NCBI GenBank assembly: GCA_026182355.1
Contig: JAPFBL010000537.1
Location: 93,501 to 157,500, forward strand
DNA length: 64,000 nucleotides
Reading direction: 5' to 3'
Source: Hermatobates lingyangjiaoensis
Taxonomy: Eukaryota > Arthropoda > Insecta > Hemiptera > Hermatobatidae
The notes under the pieces were generated by a model. The model was not told the origin of the DNA. It saw nothing but the letters and a program-made list of their open reading frames with translations, and did no database searches. Numbering within the stretch: the stretch's first letter is position 1; each line of letters opens with the position of its first letter. The translations under genes were made by a program, and so were the position numbers. Positions 52,908 to 62,839 of this stretch are shown here, piece by piece.

Positions 52908-53687
52908 CAGTGATACCTCGGGATACGAGTTTAATTCGTTCTGTAACCTTGCTCGTATGCCAATTTACTCGTATCTCAAAGCAATTTTCCCTATTGAAAT
53001 CAATTGAAATGCCATTAATCCGTTCCAGATCCAAAAATACTTACCCCTAATTGTTTTTCTTACGTGATTTTGAATAAGAAAAATGTATTTATAAATGACA
53101 AATATTGTATAAAAACATAATAAAAGAGAATACAGAGGTGGTTAGAAAAACTGGTTTTATTAAGTTTACATACATATGTAATTAGTATTTTGATTATTTA
53201 AATTTAACTTAGACATAACTTAAATGCTACTGTATGCTTAATTTTAGTTACTGCTTTTCTCTTCACTGGTCTTTGCCTTTTTGCAGGATTAAAAAAAAAA
53301 CTATCCGAGGAGGTTTGTTTCTTCCTCTCTTTCAGAATACTACGGAAATAAGTTAGGCAAGTTTCATTAAATAGAACCGATGCGCGACCAGTTGCAACTT
53401 TTTCGGGGTGTTTCTTTGCCACGAACTGTGCAACTCTCTCCCACATTCCCAAGATCTTCCAATTGAATTGATCTTCAAATTTTTAAAGGTAAACTGAGAA
53501 CTGATTGGGCCGTAGGCGGCATCGTAGAAAAAAGAAATGTACATATTTTTAAATGACCTAATACTACAATTGGCTGTTCTTCGTATCATAAATTTCACTC
53601 GTATTTCAAAACAAAATTTCGCTCATTTGACAGCTCGTATCTGAAATAACTCGTATGTTGAGGCACTTGTATCCCGAGGTACCACTA
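52908..53687 (-). mobile_element. Tigger/pogo-like transposon, internally deleted
   Basis: Termini CAGTGATACCTCGGGATACG and, inverted, TAGTGGTACCTCGGGATACA, flanked by TA (52906-52907, 53688-53689). CTCGTAT subterminal repeats on both sides. Interior retains part of a transposase on the minus strand (53204-53452). Confidence 0.85.
53204..53452 (-). pseudogene. Tigger-like transposase C-terminal fragment
   Basis: Frame: MGMWERVAQFVAKKHPEKVA, TGRASVLFNETCLTYFRSIL, KERKKQTSSDSFFFNPAKRQ, RPVKR... This resembles the C-terminal tail of pogo/Tigger/jerky transposases (QFVEKHHP..., FN...HFR.ILK.RQKQ.SLD.F). The catalytic DDE core is missing. Confidence 0.75.
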
Positions 53688-53929
53688 TACTTGACTTGAA
53701 TTCAATATTACGATTGTATTAATGGTCGTTGTCAGGAGAGGAAATGGATCTGTGAGAAGAAGAGAGTTATTAGTATGTAAACTGGTACTGCTATACGTAC
53801 TTGTATATATGCTGGCGTACTAGTACGCCGTTGAGATAAAGCTTTGACTAGTTTATAGTTATTGTCGTTTATTATTATTTTCTTGTAGTCGGTAAGTCAT
53901 CGTATATGATTAGTCAGGAAAGATACATT

Positions 53930-54135
53930 AAGTCTTCACACATAAAGTATTAATTATACAAGGCGTTTCGAACTCTTAGTGCTCATCATCAGGTATATCT
54001 ACATCGGTAAGGCAGTGTTGAGGAGACTGCTAGGACCCATTGAGTACTCAACAACACCTTACTCAGGCAGATGTAACCTGATGATGAATACAAGTGTTCG
54101 AAACGCGTTGTATAGTTAAATCTTTGAGTGCGTAG
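53930..54135. mobile_element. Palindromic hammerhead-like element, family G
   Basis: Reverse arm (minus 53992-53955): CTGATGA, T, GAGCACTAAGAGTTC, GAAACGCC. Forward arm (54077-54112): CTGATGA, T, GAATACAAGTGTTC, GAAACGCGTTG. Both cores are complete; stem II is imperfect in the reverse arm. No (TA)n flank here. Confidence 0.78.
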
Positions 54136-54264
54136 CCGAGTCATGAGTAAATATAATAAAATAATTATTTGCTCGTTAGTTATCGCATGTATGATAAGAG
54201 CACAGGAAACAAACATGAAGTTTCCATATATACAGGATTTTTACTTTACAATATTAAAGTATAT

Positions 54265-55050
54265 GCGGAGGTAGTATGGACTGATTAAGCGCCTCTAATA
54301 GCCTCTAACACTCAACTCCGACTTTCGGCCTTCACGAGGCTACCCTGTTAACCTGCTATATGCAGGGACAAACGAAAAAGGAGGAGAAGGTGATCAGGGG
54401 CTGGGCCTGACCACTTTCGTTTCACATCCTTCCTAATTCCCAAATCCCCTACTTTTATCCCAACCCCAAATCTAAGGTTTTATGCGATATGCGCTGAAGG
54501 TTGGATGATACAGGGGTTACTGTATTATGAATGGAGCCTCAAGTGTACCAGGCGACCCCCTTGAGTAAATAGCCTTACTCTGGTATGCGGTGCTCTGCCA
54601 GAGCGGACAAAATACCATCGATAGAGCTTCAGGGATTTTCCCCTGCATGATACTAAGGAGAAAATAATCCGGAGACCATCCTCTGGCAACGCAGAGAGTC
54701 CAAAAGCGCTACCAAGTTGGAGGCAACCTCCCACAAGTACACCTGAGAACCTGAAGAAGGAGAAAGGAAGTTACTTTCTCCGGAAACATAGGGAAAACTG
54801 AATGGACATTATCAATGATGGTTTGTGAATATTCTGCAAAGAGGAAAAAACCGTTACACCTGCTGACTGACTGCAAGGCAACTTTGCTGCACAGAGGTAA
54901 GTGCTTCGTAACACTCAACAAAACCATAGAAAAAAACTTTTACTGCTGGAACTAGTAAAAGTGCTGAGCTTCTTGGAGGCGTTGAAGCTAACTGCTGGGG
55001 TACTTTAGTACAGATAAGGAGAAGTACAATAGTTTTTAAGACGCAGTGCT
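54265..55050 (+). repeat. Interspersed repeat, about 0.8 kb, copy 2
   Basis: Same as 37590-38430: CGACTTTCGGCCTTCACGAG, GGCTGGGCCTGACCAC, GTTTTTAAGACGCAGTGCTA. Adjacent to the 112-bp satellite. Confidence 0.8.
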
Positions 55051-55074
55051 ATAGTCATCTTCAAAAAAAAAAAA

Positions 55075-55810
55075 AATAAAAATAAAGTATAGTGAACGTG
55101 AAAAAATTCGATCTCGAGATTTTGACGGAATTATATGTTTTGAGGTCCCAAAAGTCGTTTTATGAATTACTTTACTGTCAGTAAAGTATAGTGATCGTGA
55201 AAAAATTCGATCTCGAGATTTTGACGGAATTATATGTTTTGAGGTCCCAGAAGTCGTTTTATGAATTACTTTACTATAAGTAAAGTATAGTGATCGTGAA
55301 AAAATTCGATCTCGAGATTTTGACGGAATTATATGTTTTGAGGTCCCAAAAGTCGTTTTATGAATTACTTTACTATAAGTAAAGTATAGTGATCGTGAAA
55401 AAATTCGATCTCGAGATTTTGACGGAATTATATGTTTTGAGGTCCCAAAAGTCGTTTTATGAATTACTTTACTATAAGTAAAGTATAGTGATCGTGAAAA
55501 AATTCGATCTCGAGATTTTGACAGAATTATATGTTTTGAGGTCCCAAAAGTCGTTTTATGAATTACTTTACTATAAGTAAAGTATAGTGATCGTGAAAAA
55601 ATTCGATCTCGAAATTTTGACAGAATTATATGTTTTGAGGTCCCAAAAGTCGTTTTATGAATTACTTTACCATAAGTAAAGTATAGTGATCGTGAAAAAA
55701 TTCGATCTCGAGATTTTGACAGAATTATATGTTTTGAGGTCCCAAAAGTCGTTTTATGAATTACTTTACCATAAGTAAAGTATAGTGATCGTGAAAAAAT
55801 TCCATCTCGT
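55075..55810. repeat. 112-bp satellite, about 6.5 copies
   Basis: Unit: TAAGTAAAGTATAGTGATCG, TGAAAAAATTCGATCTCGAG, ATTTTGACGGAATTATATGT, TTTGAGGTCCCAAAAGTCGT, TTTATGAATTACTTTACTA. Each junction contains the near-palindrome TTTACTATAAGTAAA. Copies are almost identical. Confidence 0.96.
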
Positions 55811-55829
55811 GATAACTTAACAGTGTATT

Positions 55830-55935
55830 AAGTTATAGTCTGTACAGTAATGATGTCGTATTCGCGGTCATGTGGTCTTGTTGAGGTCATGGTTTTCAAT
55901 GTTTTTAGTCAAAATGATGTGTGTGGAGACTTAGT
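55830..55935 (-). repeat. Interspersed repeat piece, inverted copy at 59985-60080
   Basis: GTCGTATTCGCGGTCATGTG, GTCTTGTTGAGGTCATGGTT, matched in the opposite orientation at 59995-60040. A third, weaker match lies at 59775-59805. Confidence 0.8.
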
Positions 55936-56129
55936 GTTTCTTTACCTTATTCCAATCGTTTGCTTGCATTGCTCGTGATTTATAGCCTATAGCCTAATTT
56001 ATTTCATGTTTTATAATATTCAAGTTATATTTATGTATGACTCATTGTAAACAGACCCGTTATTCAACAGTATTAAGTCCATTTGTGATTTCGCCGATCA
56101 GATTTTCAATTGTATTTCCCGTAATTTAA

Positions 56130-56430
56130 TCAATAAGCATGGTTTGGGGGGGGGGGGGGGTTGATTCACTTAGTAAACTGGTTCTCCTTAATAGAATTAT
56201 TAATATAATACAGAAAAATAATAAACAGGCTTGTTGTGACGAGGGTGGCGGCGGCGGGGGTGGGTGGGGGTGTAGCACCTGTTCAAAGCGTGGGAGGCCC
56301 GCTAATGGACAGGTGGGCGCCATCCCGGGCTCTCCACCAATCCCCGGCGCCCGCTAATGAATTATTGATTGTTTGGCCCCGCCCCCTCAAACCACCCCCT
56401 CCCCCCCCCCTCAATCTCAAGCCTACCTAG
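56130..56430. promoter_or_regulatory. Isolated GC-rich patch, candidate regulatory DNA
   Basis: G run at 56146-56161, then GGTGGCGGCGGCGGGGGTGG, TGGACAGGTGGGCGCCATCC, CCCGGCGCCCGCTAATGAAT, TATTGATTG, then C runs to 56417. It is the most GC- and CpG-rich stretch between 49 and 64 kb and is not part of any repeat I could see. CAGGTG (E-box) and TAATGAATTATTGATTG (homeodomain-like) sites are visible. Frames on both strands are compositional. Confidence 0.35.
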
Positions 56431-56792
56431 CTAGTGTCTCATTATGTGTATTGATAAGGAAGCACAAGCAGAGAGCATTGGTCTTCTATCAGAAAGCTCA
56501 TGTCTCCTCTTTAAGTATACGTCTCAAAACAGTGTATAATCTCTGCAAAAGCACAGTTAGTTCATTTCAGAGAAAATCAAACCTCTCACTAACAGGAAAT
56601 AAAAAAACTCGACATTAACAAACATCGGGGAAACACCATTATGGTTTTAAATTTCCCAGTTTTGCCTTCATGGAAAAAAACAGTGACAGATGACCAAGCA
56701 CAACCAAAAACAAATGCCGGCTTACCATACTGACAATGAGTTTAACGAAAACTTGAAGGCAAAGATGCAATTATTAACTGTTTTAATCCACT

Positions 56793-56795
<3 letters not shown>
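56431..56795. other. No gene recognised
   Basis: Mixed composition. An exon-like minus segment ending at AGTATG|GTAAGC (56731) was checked and set aside. Confidence 0.4.
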
Positions 56796-56825
<30 letters not shown>

Positions 56826-56828
<3 letters not shown>

Positions 56829-57092
56829 CAAACCACAATAAGAAATGGGAAAACAAGACTAAGATCTTTCAACCGTAACAAGCGGTCTTCGTCAGAGTCA
56901 AAAACCCAACTGAACACTGGGTTTTTGACTCTGACGACTCTGACTGGGTTTTGAACTGAGTGTTCAGTTGGGTTTTTGACTCTGACGAAGACCGCTTGTT
57001 ACGGTTGAAAGATCTTAGTCTTGTTTTCCCATTTCTTATTGTGGTTTGATCATTGATTGTTATTTCACGTGTTTATGTGAAAGCTTTTTATA
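56826..57092. mobile_element. Palindromic hammerhead-like element, family B
   Basis: TA tract 56797-56825, then mirror arms; forward GACT, CTGACGA, A, GACCG/CGGTT, GAAAGATCTTAGTC (about 56980-57022). Partial duplication at the centre (GGGTTTTTGACTCTGACG twice). Confidence 0.85.
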
Positions 57093-57121
<29 letters not shown>

Positions 57122-57130
<9 letters not shown>

Positions 57131-57343
57131 ATTAACGAATTTCTCGCCTATTTCCAATTTTTTTGAAAGATTTTCCAATTTTCTGATGGATTTCCTTGTG
57201 GTAGGAGATAGCGTATGTAACAGCTGTCCAAAATTCATTTTATTCAAGTATTTTACACTAATGCTTACTATTAACGATTTACGATTACACTTAACTATAT
57301 AAAACGACATGTTTCGGTCCTTCAGAAGACCATCATCAGGTTT
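57122..57343 (-). mobile_element. Penelope-derived unit: hammerhead plus N-terminal frame
   Basis: Single arm on minus. The frame from ATG at 57310 reads MSFYIVKCNRKSLIVSISVK, with a second ATG giving MNFGQLLHTLSPTTRKSIRK and LENLSKKLEIGEKFVN. It then runs into (TG)n/(TA)n rather than LLPxYTN. Confidence 0.75.
57302..57343 (-). ncRNA. Type I hammerhead-like motif, well preserved
   Basis: Minus: stem I AAAC, CTGATGA, T, stem II GGTC/GACC (loop TTCTGAAG), GAAAC, AT, GTC, stem I GTTT. Core complete. The AUG at 57310-57308 is inside the motif. Confidence 0.75.
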
Positions 57344-57469
57344 ATTTCAGACACTATAAACTAAAACTTAATGTACAGAGATAATTATTACTAGGGAGGT
57401 AACATGATACCGCGTTTCAGCTTTACATTTCACTGAAGGTTTTTGGAGGATAATATATATATATATATA

Positions 57470-57660
57470 TATTATATTATCAAACCACAATATGAAATGT
57501 GAAAACAAGACTAAGACCTTTCAACCGTAACAATTAGTCTTCATCAGAGTCAAAAACCCAACTGTTGGGTTTTTGAGTTTCAAAACTGTCGTCAGTTGGT
57601 TTTTGACTCTGACGAAGACCGCTTGTTACGGTTGAAAGATCTTAGTTTTGTTTTCAAACT
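57470..57660. mobile_element. Palindromic element, family B
   Basis: Mirror arms with ACTAAGACCTTTCAACCGTA; forward CTGACGA, A, GACCG/CGGTT, GAAAGATC. The outer forward end is replaced by a Penelope fragment at 57655. Confidence 0.8.
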
Positions 57661-57720
57661 AAGCTGTTCCAGTCTCCTGACAGTCTTACGAATAGATGGT
57701 GGTAATTCCCAAAGAATAAA
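57655..57720 (-). pseudogene. Penelope-like N-terminal fragment
   Basis: Minus: LWELPPSIRKTVRRLEQLSL, same family as 30718 and 58031. Truncated at both ends. Confidence 0.6.
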
Positions 57721-57892
57721 TAAAGTTACTGTTTTATCGTTAGTAACTTGTTTGGACCTGCTAACTTTTATTTATATTCATTAGTTTAATTCAAAATTGT
57801 TTAAATTGTTTCATTGTTTTTAAAAAAAAATTTTTAAATAACCAAATTTTGTAAAATGTACTTTTTACATTTACAAAATTTTACATCGTCAA

Positions 57893-57926
57893 CCTGACGA
57901 TGACTATGGAATAGTCGAAAGCTAGT
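57893..57926 (+). ncRNA. Hammerhead-like motif
   Basis: CTGACGA 57894-57900, T, GACTAT 57902-57907 pairs ATAGTC 57911-57916, GAAA 57917-57920, GC, TA. Stem I is weak (about two pairs next to the core). Confidence 0.55.
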
Positions 57927-58190
57927 AGATAATGGTCTTGTAAGTTATGTTAAATTCTTTACCTGTGATGTTAGTTTTTCAGTTGTATTAAAATTGTTGT
58001 TATTTATTAAAGTGTTTCAAAAAAAGTGTCTCAATGTCCTTTGGACAATTTATTTGGGAATTATCACCTTATATTCATAAGACTGTCAGGAGACTGGAAC
58101 AGCTGAGTTTGAAAGTCGTAAATGCCGAAGCTGCGGTACATTTCAACAAAATACGCGTCCAAGAAGATTTGCTGCCAACCTATACTAATA
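57893..58190 (+). mobile_element. Penelope-derived unit: hammerhead plus N-terminal frame
   Basis: Hammerhead at 57893-57926: CTGACGA, T, GACTAT/ATAGTC with loop GGA, GAAAGCTAGTAG. The frame at 58033-58190: MSFGQFIWELSPYIHKTVRR, LEQLSLKVVNAEAAVHFNK, VQEDLLPTYTN into (TA)n. It has the full layout on one strand. The upstream sequence contains a TTTTGTAAA mirror hairpin (57848-57882). Confidence 0.75.
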
Positions 58191-58374
58191 TATATATATA
58201 TATATATATATAGATTATATATATATATATATATAATCTATATATACATATATAATCTATATATACAGATCAAGTAAGTTTTCTCGTTTCTCATATGTGT
58301 TGTCTTTTTCATTTATTTATCTGTCTGGTTTGGACTGTTTATTATTTCCATTATATATATATATATATATATAT

Positions 58375-58520
58375 AAATATTTTACATAAACACGTGAAAT
58401 AACAATCAATGATCAAACCACAATAAGAAATGGGAAAACAAGACTAAGATCTTTCAACCGTAACAAGCGGTCTTCGTCAGAGTCAAAAACCCAACTGATT
58501 GTGGTTTGATCATTGATATA
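58375..58520 (-). mobile_element. Half element, family B
   Basis: TTTACATAAACACGTGAAAT, AAGACTAAGATCTTTCAACC, TCGTCAGAGTC, then directly TTGTGGTTTGATCATTGATA. Confidence 0.78.
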
Positions 58521-59032
58521 TAATTAAAGTTATTTCTAAAAAAATACTTAATAATTTTGACTTTCTTACCATCTTCAGGAGAGAAGACGAAGAAAAATGA
58601 AAAAAAAAGGAACAGCTATGGAGACGTTGTCAACCACTACAATGTGACACACAGTATAGCCACCATACAGTTTAAGACAGTTTTTAAGGAATGAAGAAAT
58701 GAAAAGAATCAGAGTAGTAATCAAGTGAAAGACGAAAGAAAGGAAAGACAGGATGATACTTTCATATGATACCTTTTATATGATACTTTCATATGAAACC
58801 TCCTACATGAGTTTTTCATATAGAAGTGAAAGTATCAAACAAGCATTGTTCCTTAAAGTGGTGTAAGTCCATTTTGATAAAAAATTAATTATTTTACGAT
58901 ACAAATAATTAAAATTGAGTTTACACTTTTAAATTTTTAACCTTTTTTAAATAAAATTTCTAAGATTTTTTTTTAAAAAGTTTCTAATTAATAATTTTAT
59001 ATTGATATAGTTTCTCGACCACTGATATTTCA
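58521..59032. other. No gene recognised
   Basis: Includes repeated TTCATATGA/TATGATAC pieces (58760-58840), AT-rich beyond. Confidence 0.4.
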
Positions 59033-59568
59033 AATTCACATAAGGGGTTATTGAGGATTTTGGTCATAAAACATACAACTCCTGATCATCAGCCGACGTT
59101 TCGCCAAAAGTTGTTTGGCATTTTCAAGGCTAAAAAACAATTTATTAAACGACATAAGTAAAACAAGATAAATACATCATCGGACACCATCCAACAGAAA
59201 AAAAACGACACAAACAACAATTATAGTACCCAGAGAACCACAAAAGTATCATAAAATACCTAGTGTTATTATGATTAGGTTTAAACGACAAATGTCTGTT
59301 ATTTAAATAATAATAATAATCATAATAACACTAGGTATTTTATGATACTTTTGTGGTTCTCTGGGTACTATAATTGTTGTTTGTGTCGTTTTTTTTCTGT
59401 TGGATGGTGTCCGATGATGTATTTATCTTGTTTTACTTATGTCGTTTAATAAATTGTTTTTTAGCCTTGAAAATGCCAAACAACTTTTGGCGAAACGTCG
59501 GCTGATGATCAGGAGTTGTATGTTTTATGACCAAAATCCTGAATAACCCCTTATGTGAATTTAAAAAT
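59033..59568. mobile_element. Long palindromic hammerhead-like element (GGCGAAACGTCGGC family)
   Basis: The longest palindrome here: mirror arms of about 260 bp with TTTTGGTCATAAAACATACA and CATCATCGGACACCATCCAA, almost identical by eye. Forward (59462-59503): GCC, TTGAAAA, T, GCCAAA/TTTGGC, GAAA, CG, TC, GGC. Stems I and II are intact, but the core CTGANGA is TTGAAAA in both arms. No (TA)n flanks. Confidence 0.85.
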
Positions 59569-60089
59569 TTTACAGTAAATTCTATTAATTTATTATCGTT
59601 ATCTAAGTTTTTGTCAAAATGAATTTATAACACTTTCAAATGAAAAGGGATCATATACAATAGAACCCATATGTCAGAGTCAAGGCCCGCGAGAGGACTT
59701 TCTATGGCCCGCAGGATGATATTAGTTTATTATTAAAGCCGACCTCCAGGCTACAGACAATGCAAAACTGCAAGACCATACGACCACGAATACGACTCCA
59801 TTCCCTGAAAATGGAATCCATAGATAGTTACATCACCCGACTTACTACCAATGAAGACAACAAACTACCTACTCATCCCAACCTCCTTGTACAAACTCTA
59901 AATCGTGTCACCAATCTTCCTCAACCTCACTGAACAATTACTTCATCCACTGACTATCTGACTACTTTTCCAACTGATGACTAAAAACATTGAAAACCAT
60001 GACCTCAACAAGACCACATGACCGCGAATACGACATCTTTACTGTACAAACGAACTTATATCTGACATGAATTACTGACATTCCAAGTT

Positions 60090-60360
60090 ATAGTAGCATA
60101 GTAAGCAAGCAGTAGAAGGCCTCTGGTCTGGAACTGCTAGTTACGACGTGCACTATAGTGCGCGGATATATTCGTTGGTCGTTGGTCCATTCCCTGACAG
60201 ACTAACGTGTCCAGTATTGACAATGCCTACTGACCAAAACAAAAAAAAGCAGGATGATAATTTAGCAGTAGTGGGCCTCTGGTCCGGAACTGCTAATTAC
60301 GACGTGCACTGTCGTGCATGGAACTCTTCGTTGGTCGTTGGTCACTACTGATATAGAAAG
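60090..60360 (+). repeat. Two tandem copies of a GC-richer unit
   Basis: GGCCTCTGGTC, GGAACTGCTAGTTACGACGT, TTCGTTGGTCGTTGGTC at 60118-60186 and 60278-60346. Function unknown. Confidence 0.75.
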
Positions 60361-60477
60361 TATTTATCCTCTATATAAAATTTCATATCATAGATATGAT
60401 ACTTCTATATATGATACTTCTAGATATGATACTTCTATATGATAATTGAAAAAAGTAGCGCTTCTTCAGTTTGTGAT

Positions 60478-60815
60478 AGGTAGGTTAGGTTAGGTTAGGT
60501 TAGGTTGCAGTGGCAGTCCCACACGGGAACACACGTAGCCGAGCATTGGCCCTTTGTGATACCACACAATGAAGATTGATTCTACAGTGGTAGTCCTAAA
60601 TTTTGCCTAACTCAAATGTATTTAGAGTAGGGAACTTTAACGAGTACTTGACATCGTACAGGCTCGGGACCAATAGTTTAACGTCCTTCTCCGAGGGACG
60701 ACGTGATCAGATTTATTCACTTCCCGCGTGAATAAATCGAGGGCCAGGTGGGGATCGAACCCCGGTCCTATCAGTTCAGAGGCGAGGACGTAACCACTGA
60801 GCTAGCCTGACCCCT
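60478..60815 (-). mobile_element. tRNA-derived SINE, family 1
   Basis: Tail at the low end is five GGTTA units; head at the high end on minus: GGTCAGGCTAGCTCAGTGGT, box B GGGTTCGATCC. The flanking TTCAGTTTGTGATAG occurs at 60466 and 60813, a 15-bp target site duplication. Confidence 0.92.
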
Positions 60816-61254
60816 TCAGTTTGTGATAGCCTTTCGATGTATTCATCAATAATAAATAATAAATAATGTCTTGTAAATTATTGAACCTGAGATACTAATT
60901 GAGACACAAGAACATATACCGTGTCATACAACTCGCGCTCCCTAACAAATCAGCTACCGTGTATAATCAGGTAAATCGTAATCGTGTAGCGTCCCACACC
61001 AGCTTTTATTTTTTTTTAAATATTTCATTTAAATATTTTATTAAAACATATTTAACAACCAATGCTTTTAACATAAGTTATTATTTACCCATTTCTTTTT
61101 TCTCAGATTCATATTGATATTTGGTTTAACTTTTATTTAGTTAACGGGTTAGTTCCACTGAAGTTAGTAATATTAGAATTATTAGTAATACTGTTCGTCA
61201 TAGCTCGTAAATTCTCAGAAAAGCCCGACCGGTTTCGGGTCCGTCTGGATCCTA
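60816..61254. other. No gene recognised
   Basis: AT-rich; no splice-compatible VGlut exon found here. Confidence 0.4.
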
Positions 61255-61640
61255 TCTTCAAATATTCTCCATACACATACTCTTCTCCATACACATACTC
61301 TTCTCCATACACATACTCTTCTCCATACACATACTCTTCTCCATACACATACTCTCTCCATCACATACCTCTCCATACACATACTCTTCTCCATACACAT
61401 ACTCTTCTCCATACACATACTCTTCTCCATACACATACTCTTCTCCATACACATACTCTTCTCCATACACATACTCTTCTCCATACACATACTCTTCTCC
61501 ATACACATACTCTTCTCCATACACATACTCCTCTCCATACACATACTCTTCTCCATACACATACTCTTCTCCATACACATACTCTTCTCCATACACATAC
61601 TCTTCTCCATACACATACTCTTCTCCATACACTCTTCTTA
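61255..61640. repeat. 18-bp minisatellite, about 20 copies
   Basis: TCTCCATACACATACTCT repeated with one disrupted zone at 61350-61385. The 18-bp length keeps frames open on minus (MYGEEYV or CMEKSM repeats, up to 137 residues). Not considered a gene. Confidence 0.95.
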
Positions 61641-61679
61641 TATCCTCATAAAACCAATATTCTTCTTATATAAACCCAT

Positions 61680-61820
61680 ATATCTATATATAGTAGATTC
61701 AATAATTCAATTATAACCGATAATATTCAACAACAAAATAAAACCGAAATGTTGGCGACGATAGTTTGATTTTTTATCATAGAAAATTGACCGAATCCCG
61801 ATTAGAGAACACACCTATAT
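61680..61820 (+). mobile_element. Half element, family E'
   Basis: AAAACCGAAATGTTGGCGAC, TTATCATAGAAAATTGACCG, ATTAGAGAACACACC, then (TA)n. Confidence 0.7.
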
Positions 61821-61837
61821 ATATATATATATATAAC

Positions 61838-61990
61838 TTTAAATTACACAAAGCACGACACAGAAAAGAGAATACAAAGAAAACTTACAGAATTCAATAT
61901 TTTGAACTGTTGTTCGTCATCAGGAGAGTAGACTAGAAGAGAGGACGAAGTGAGAGAGATCTCCCCACGTCGAAGAACGGAGCGCGAATC
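61838..61990 (-). mobile_element. Half element, family D
   Basis: Minus core CTGATGA, C, GAACAACAGTTC, AAAATATTGAA. Outer part AAAGCACGACACAGAAAAGA; inner AGATCTCCCCACGTCGAAG as in 33330-33360. Confidence 0.7.
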
Positions 61991-61996
61991 AATATA

Positions 61997-62034
<38 letters not shown>

Positions 62035-62036
<2 letters not shown>

Positions 62037-62225
62037 GTATTTTGGGAGCAGACCTTCAATCAAACATGTTTTATTAAAAATTATGCCGATTTTAACTTTT
62101 GTTCTTTTCCGAGTTAATTTTTCAAGTTAGAGAAAATTTTTTCACTTCCATAGTGAGAAAACTTGAAAAATTAACTCGGAAAAGAACAAAAGTTAAAATT
62201 GGCATAATTTTTAATAAAATATATA
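62035..62225. pseudogene. Penelope-like N-terminal fragment, inverted pair
   Basis: The minus strand (62125-62040) encodes LTRKRTKVKIGIIFNKTCLI, EGLLPKYTN into (TA)n. Plus mirror 62158-62220 stops at FNK. Confidence 0.65.
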
Positions 62226-62234
62226 TATATATAT

Positions 62235-62432
62235 ATAAAGATTTCACATAAACACATGAAATAACAAGCAATGATCAAACTACAATATGAAATGGGACAA
62301 CAAGACTAAAATCTTCCAACCGTAACAAGCGGTCTTCGTCAGTTGTTACGGTCTTCGACAAAGACCGATTGTTAAGGTTGAAAGATCTTGGTCTTGTTTT
62401 TGCATTTCATATTGTGGTTTAATCATATATAT
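62235..62432. mobile_element. Palindromic element, family B
   Basis: Mirror arms with ACACATGAAATAACAAGCAA and AACAAGCGGTCTTCGTCAG; forward core GACAAAGACCGATTG, decayed. Confidence 0.75.
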
Positions 62433-62439
62433 ATATATA

Positions 62440-62660
62440 TATACCCGAATGTTTTCCTTATCTCGACCAGATATATTTAAAACTATTTTTCTTTTTTATT
62501 GAGGTTTTGTCTAGCTTCAATAATTCAACACGTTTAAGCCGAAGTTTCGTCTATATTATTTGTCTATGATGTAAGCCTGAAGATGTAGTACAAGTATAGA
62601 CGAAATGTCGGCTTAAAGGTGTTGAATTATTGAAGCTAGACCAAACCTCGATAGAAAAGA
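62440..62660. mobile_element. Palindromic hammerhead-like element (GACGAAATGTCGGC family)
   Basis: Mirror arms with TTATTGAGGTTTTGTCTAGC. Forward: AAGC, CTGAAGA, T, GTAGTACAAGTATAGAC, GAAA, TG, TC, GGCTT. Stem II is imperfect. Confidence 0.72.
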
Positions 62661-62664
62661 AAAA

Positions 62665-62839
62665 TAGTGTTATATATATATATATTGGTATAAATAGGCA
62701 GCAGATCCTCTTTTAAACAGGTATCATTAAAATTAACCGCAGTCTCGGCACTCACGATCTTAAGACTGAGAGATTTGATCCTACGAACTAACCTCCTGCT
62801 AACAGGGTTCAACTGGAAAAGGAGTTGGCCAAGTGACAT
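62665..62839 (-). pseudogene. Penelope-like N-terminal fragment
   Basis: Frame MSLGQLLFQLNPVSRRLVRR, IKSLSLKIVSAETAVNFND, TCLKEDLLPIYTN into (TA)n. Most complete N-terminal block with the shared end point. The hammerhead is not seen upstream; ATGTCA start context matches other families. Confidence 0.72.

Noticed and set aside
56700..56782. Exon-like minus segment with AAACAG acceptor and ATG|GTAAGC donor
   Set aside because: Translation in the open frames does not resemble VGlut TM1 or N-terminus, and no adjoining exon fits.
61215..61632. 137-codon CMEKSM repeat frame
   Set aside because: Direct consequence of an 18-bp minisatellite; two frames are open at once and there is no non-repeat sequence of note.
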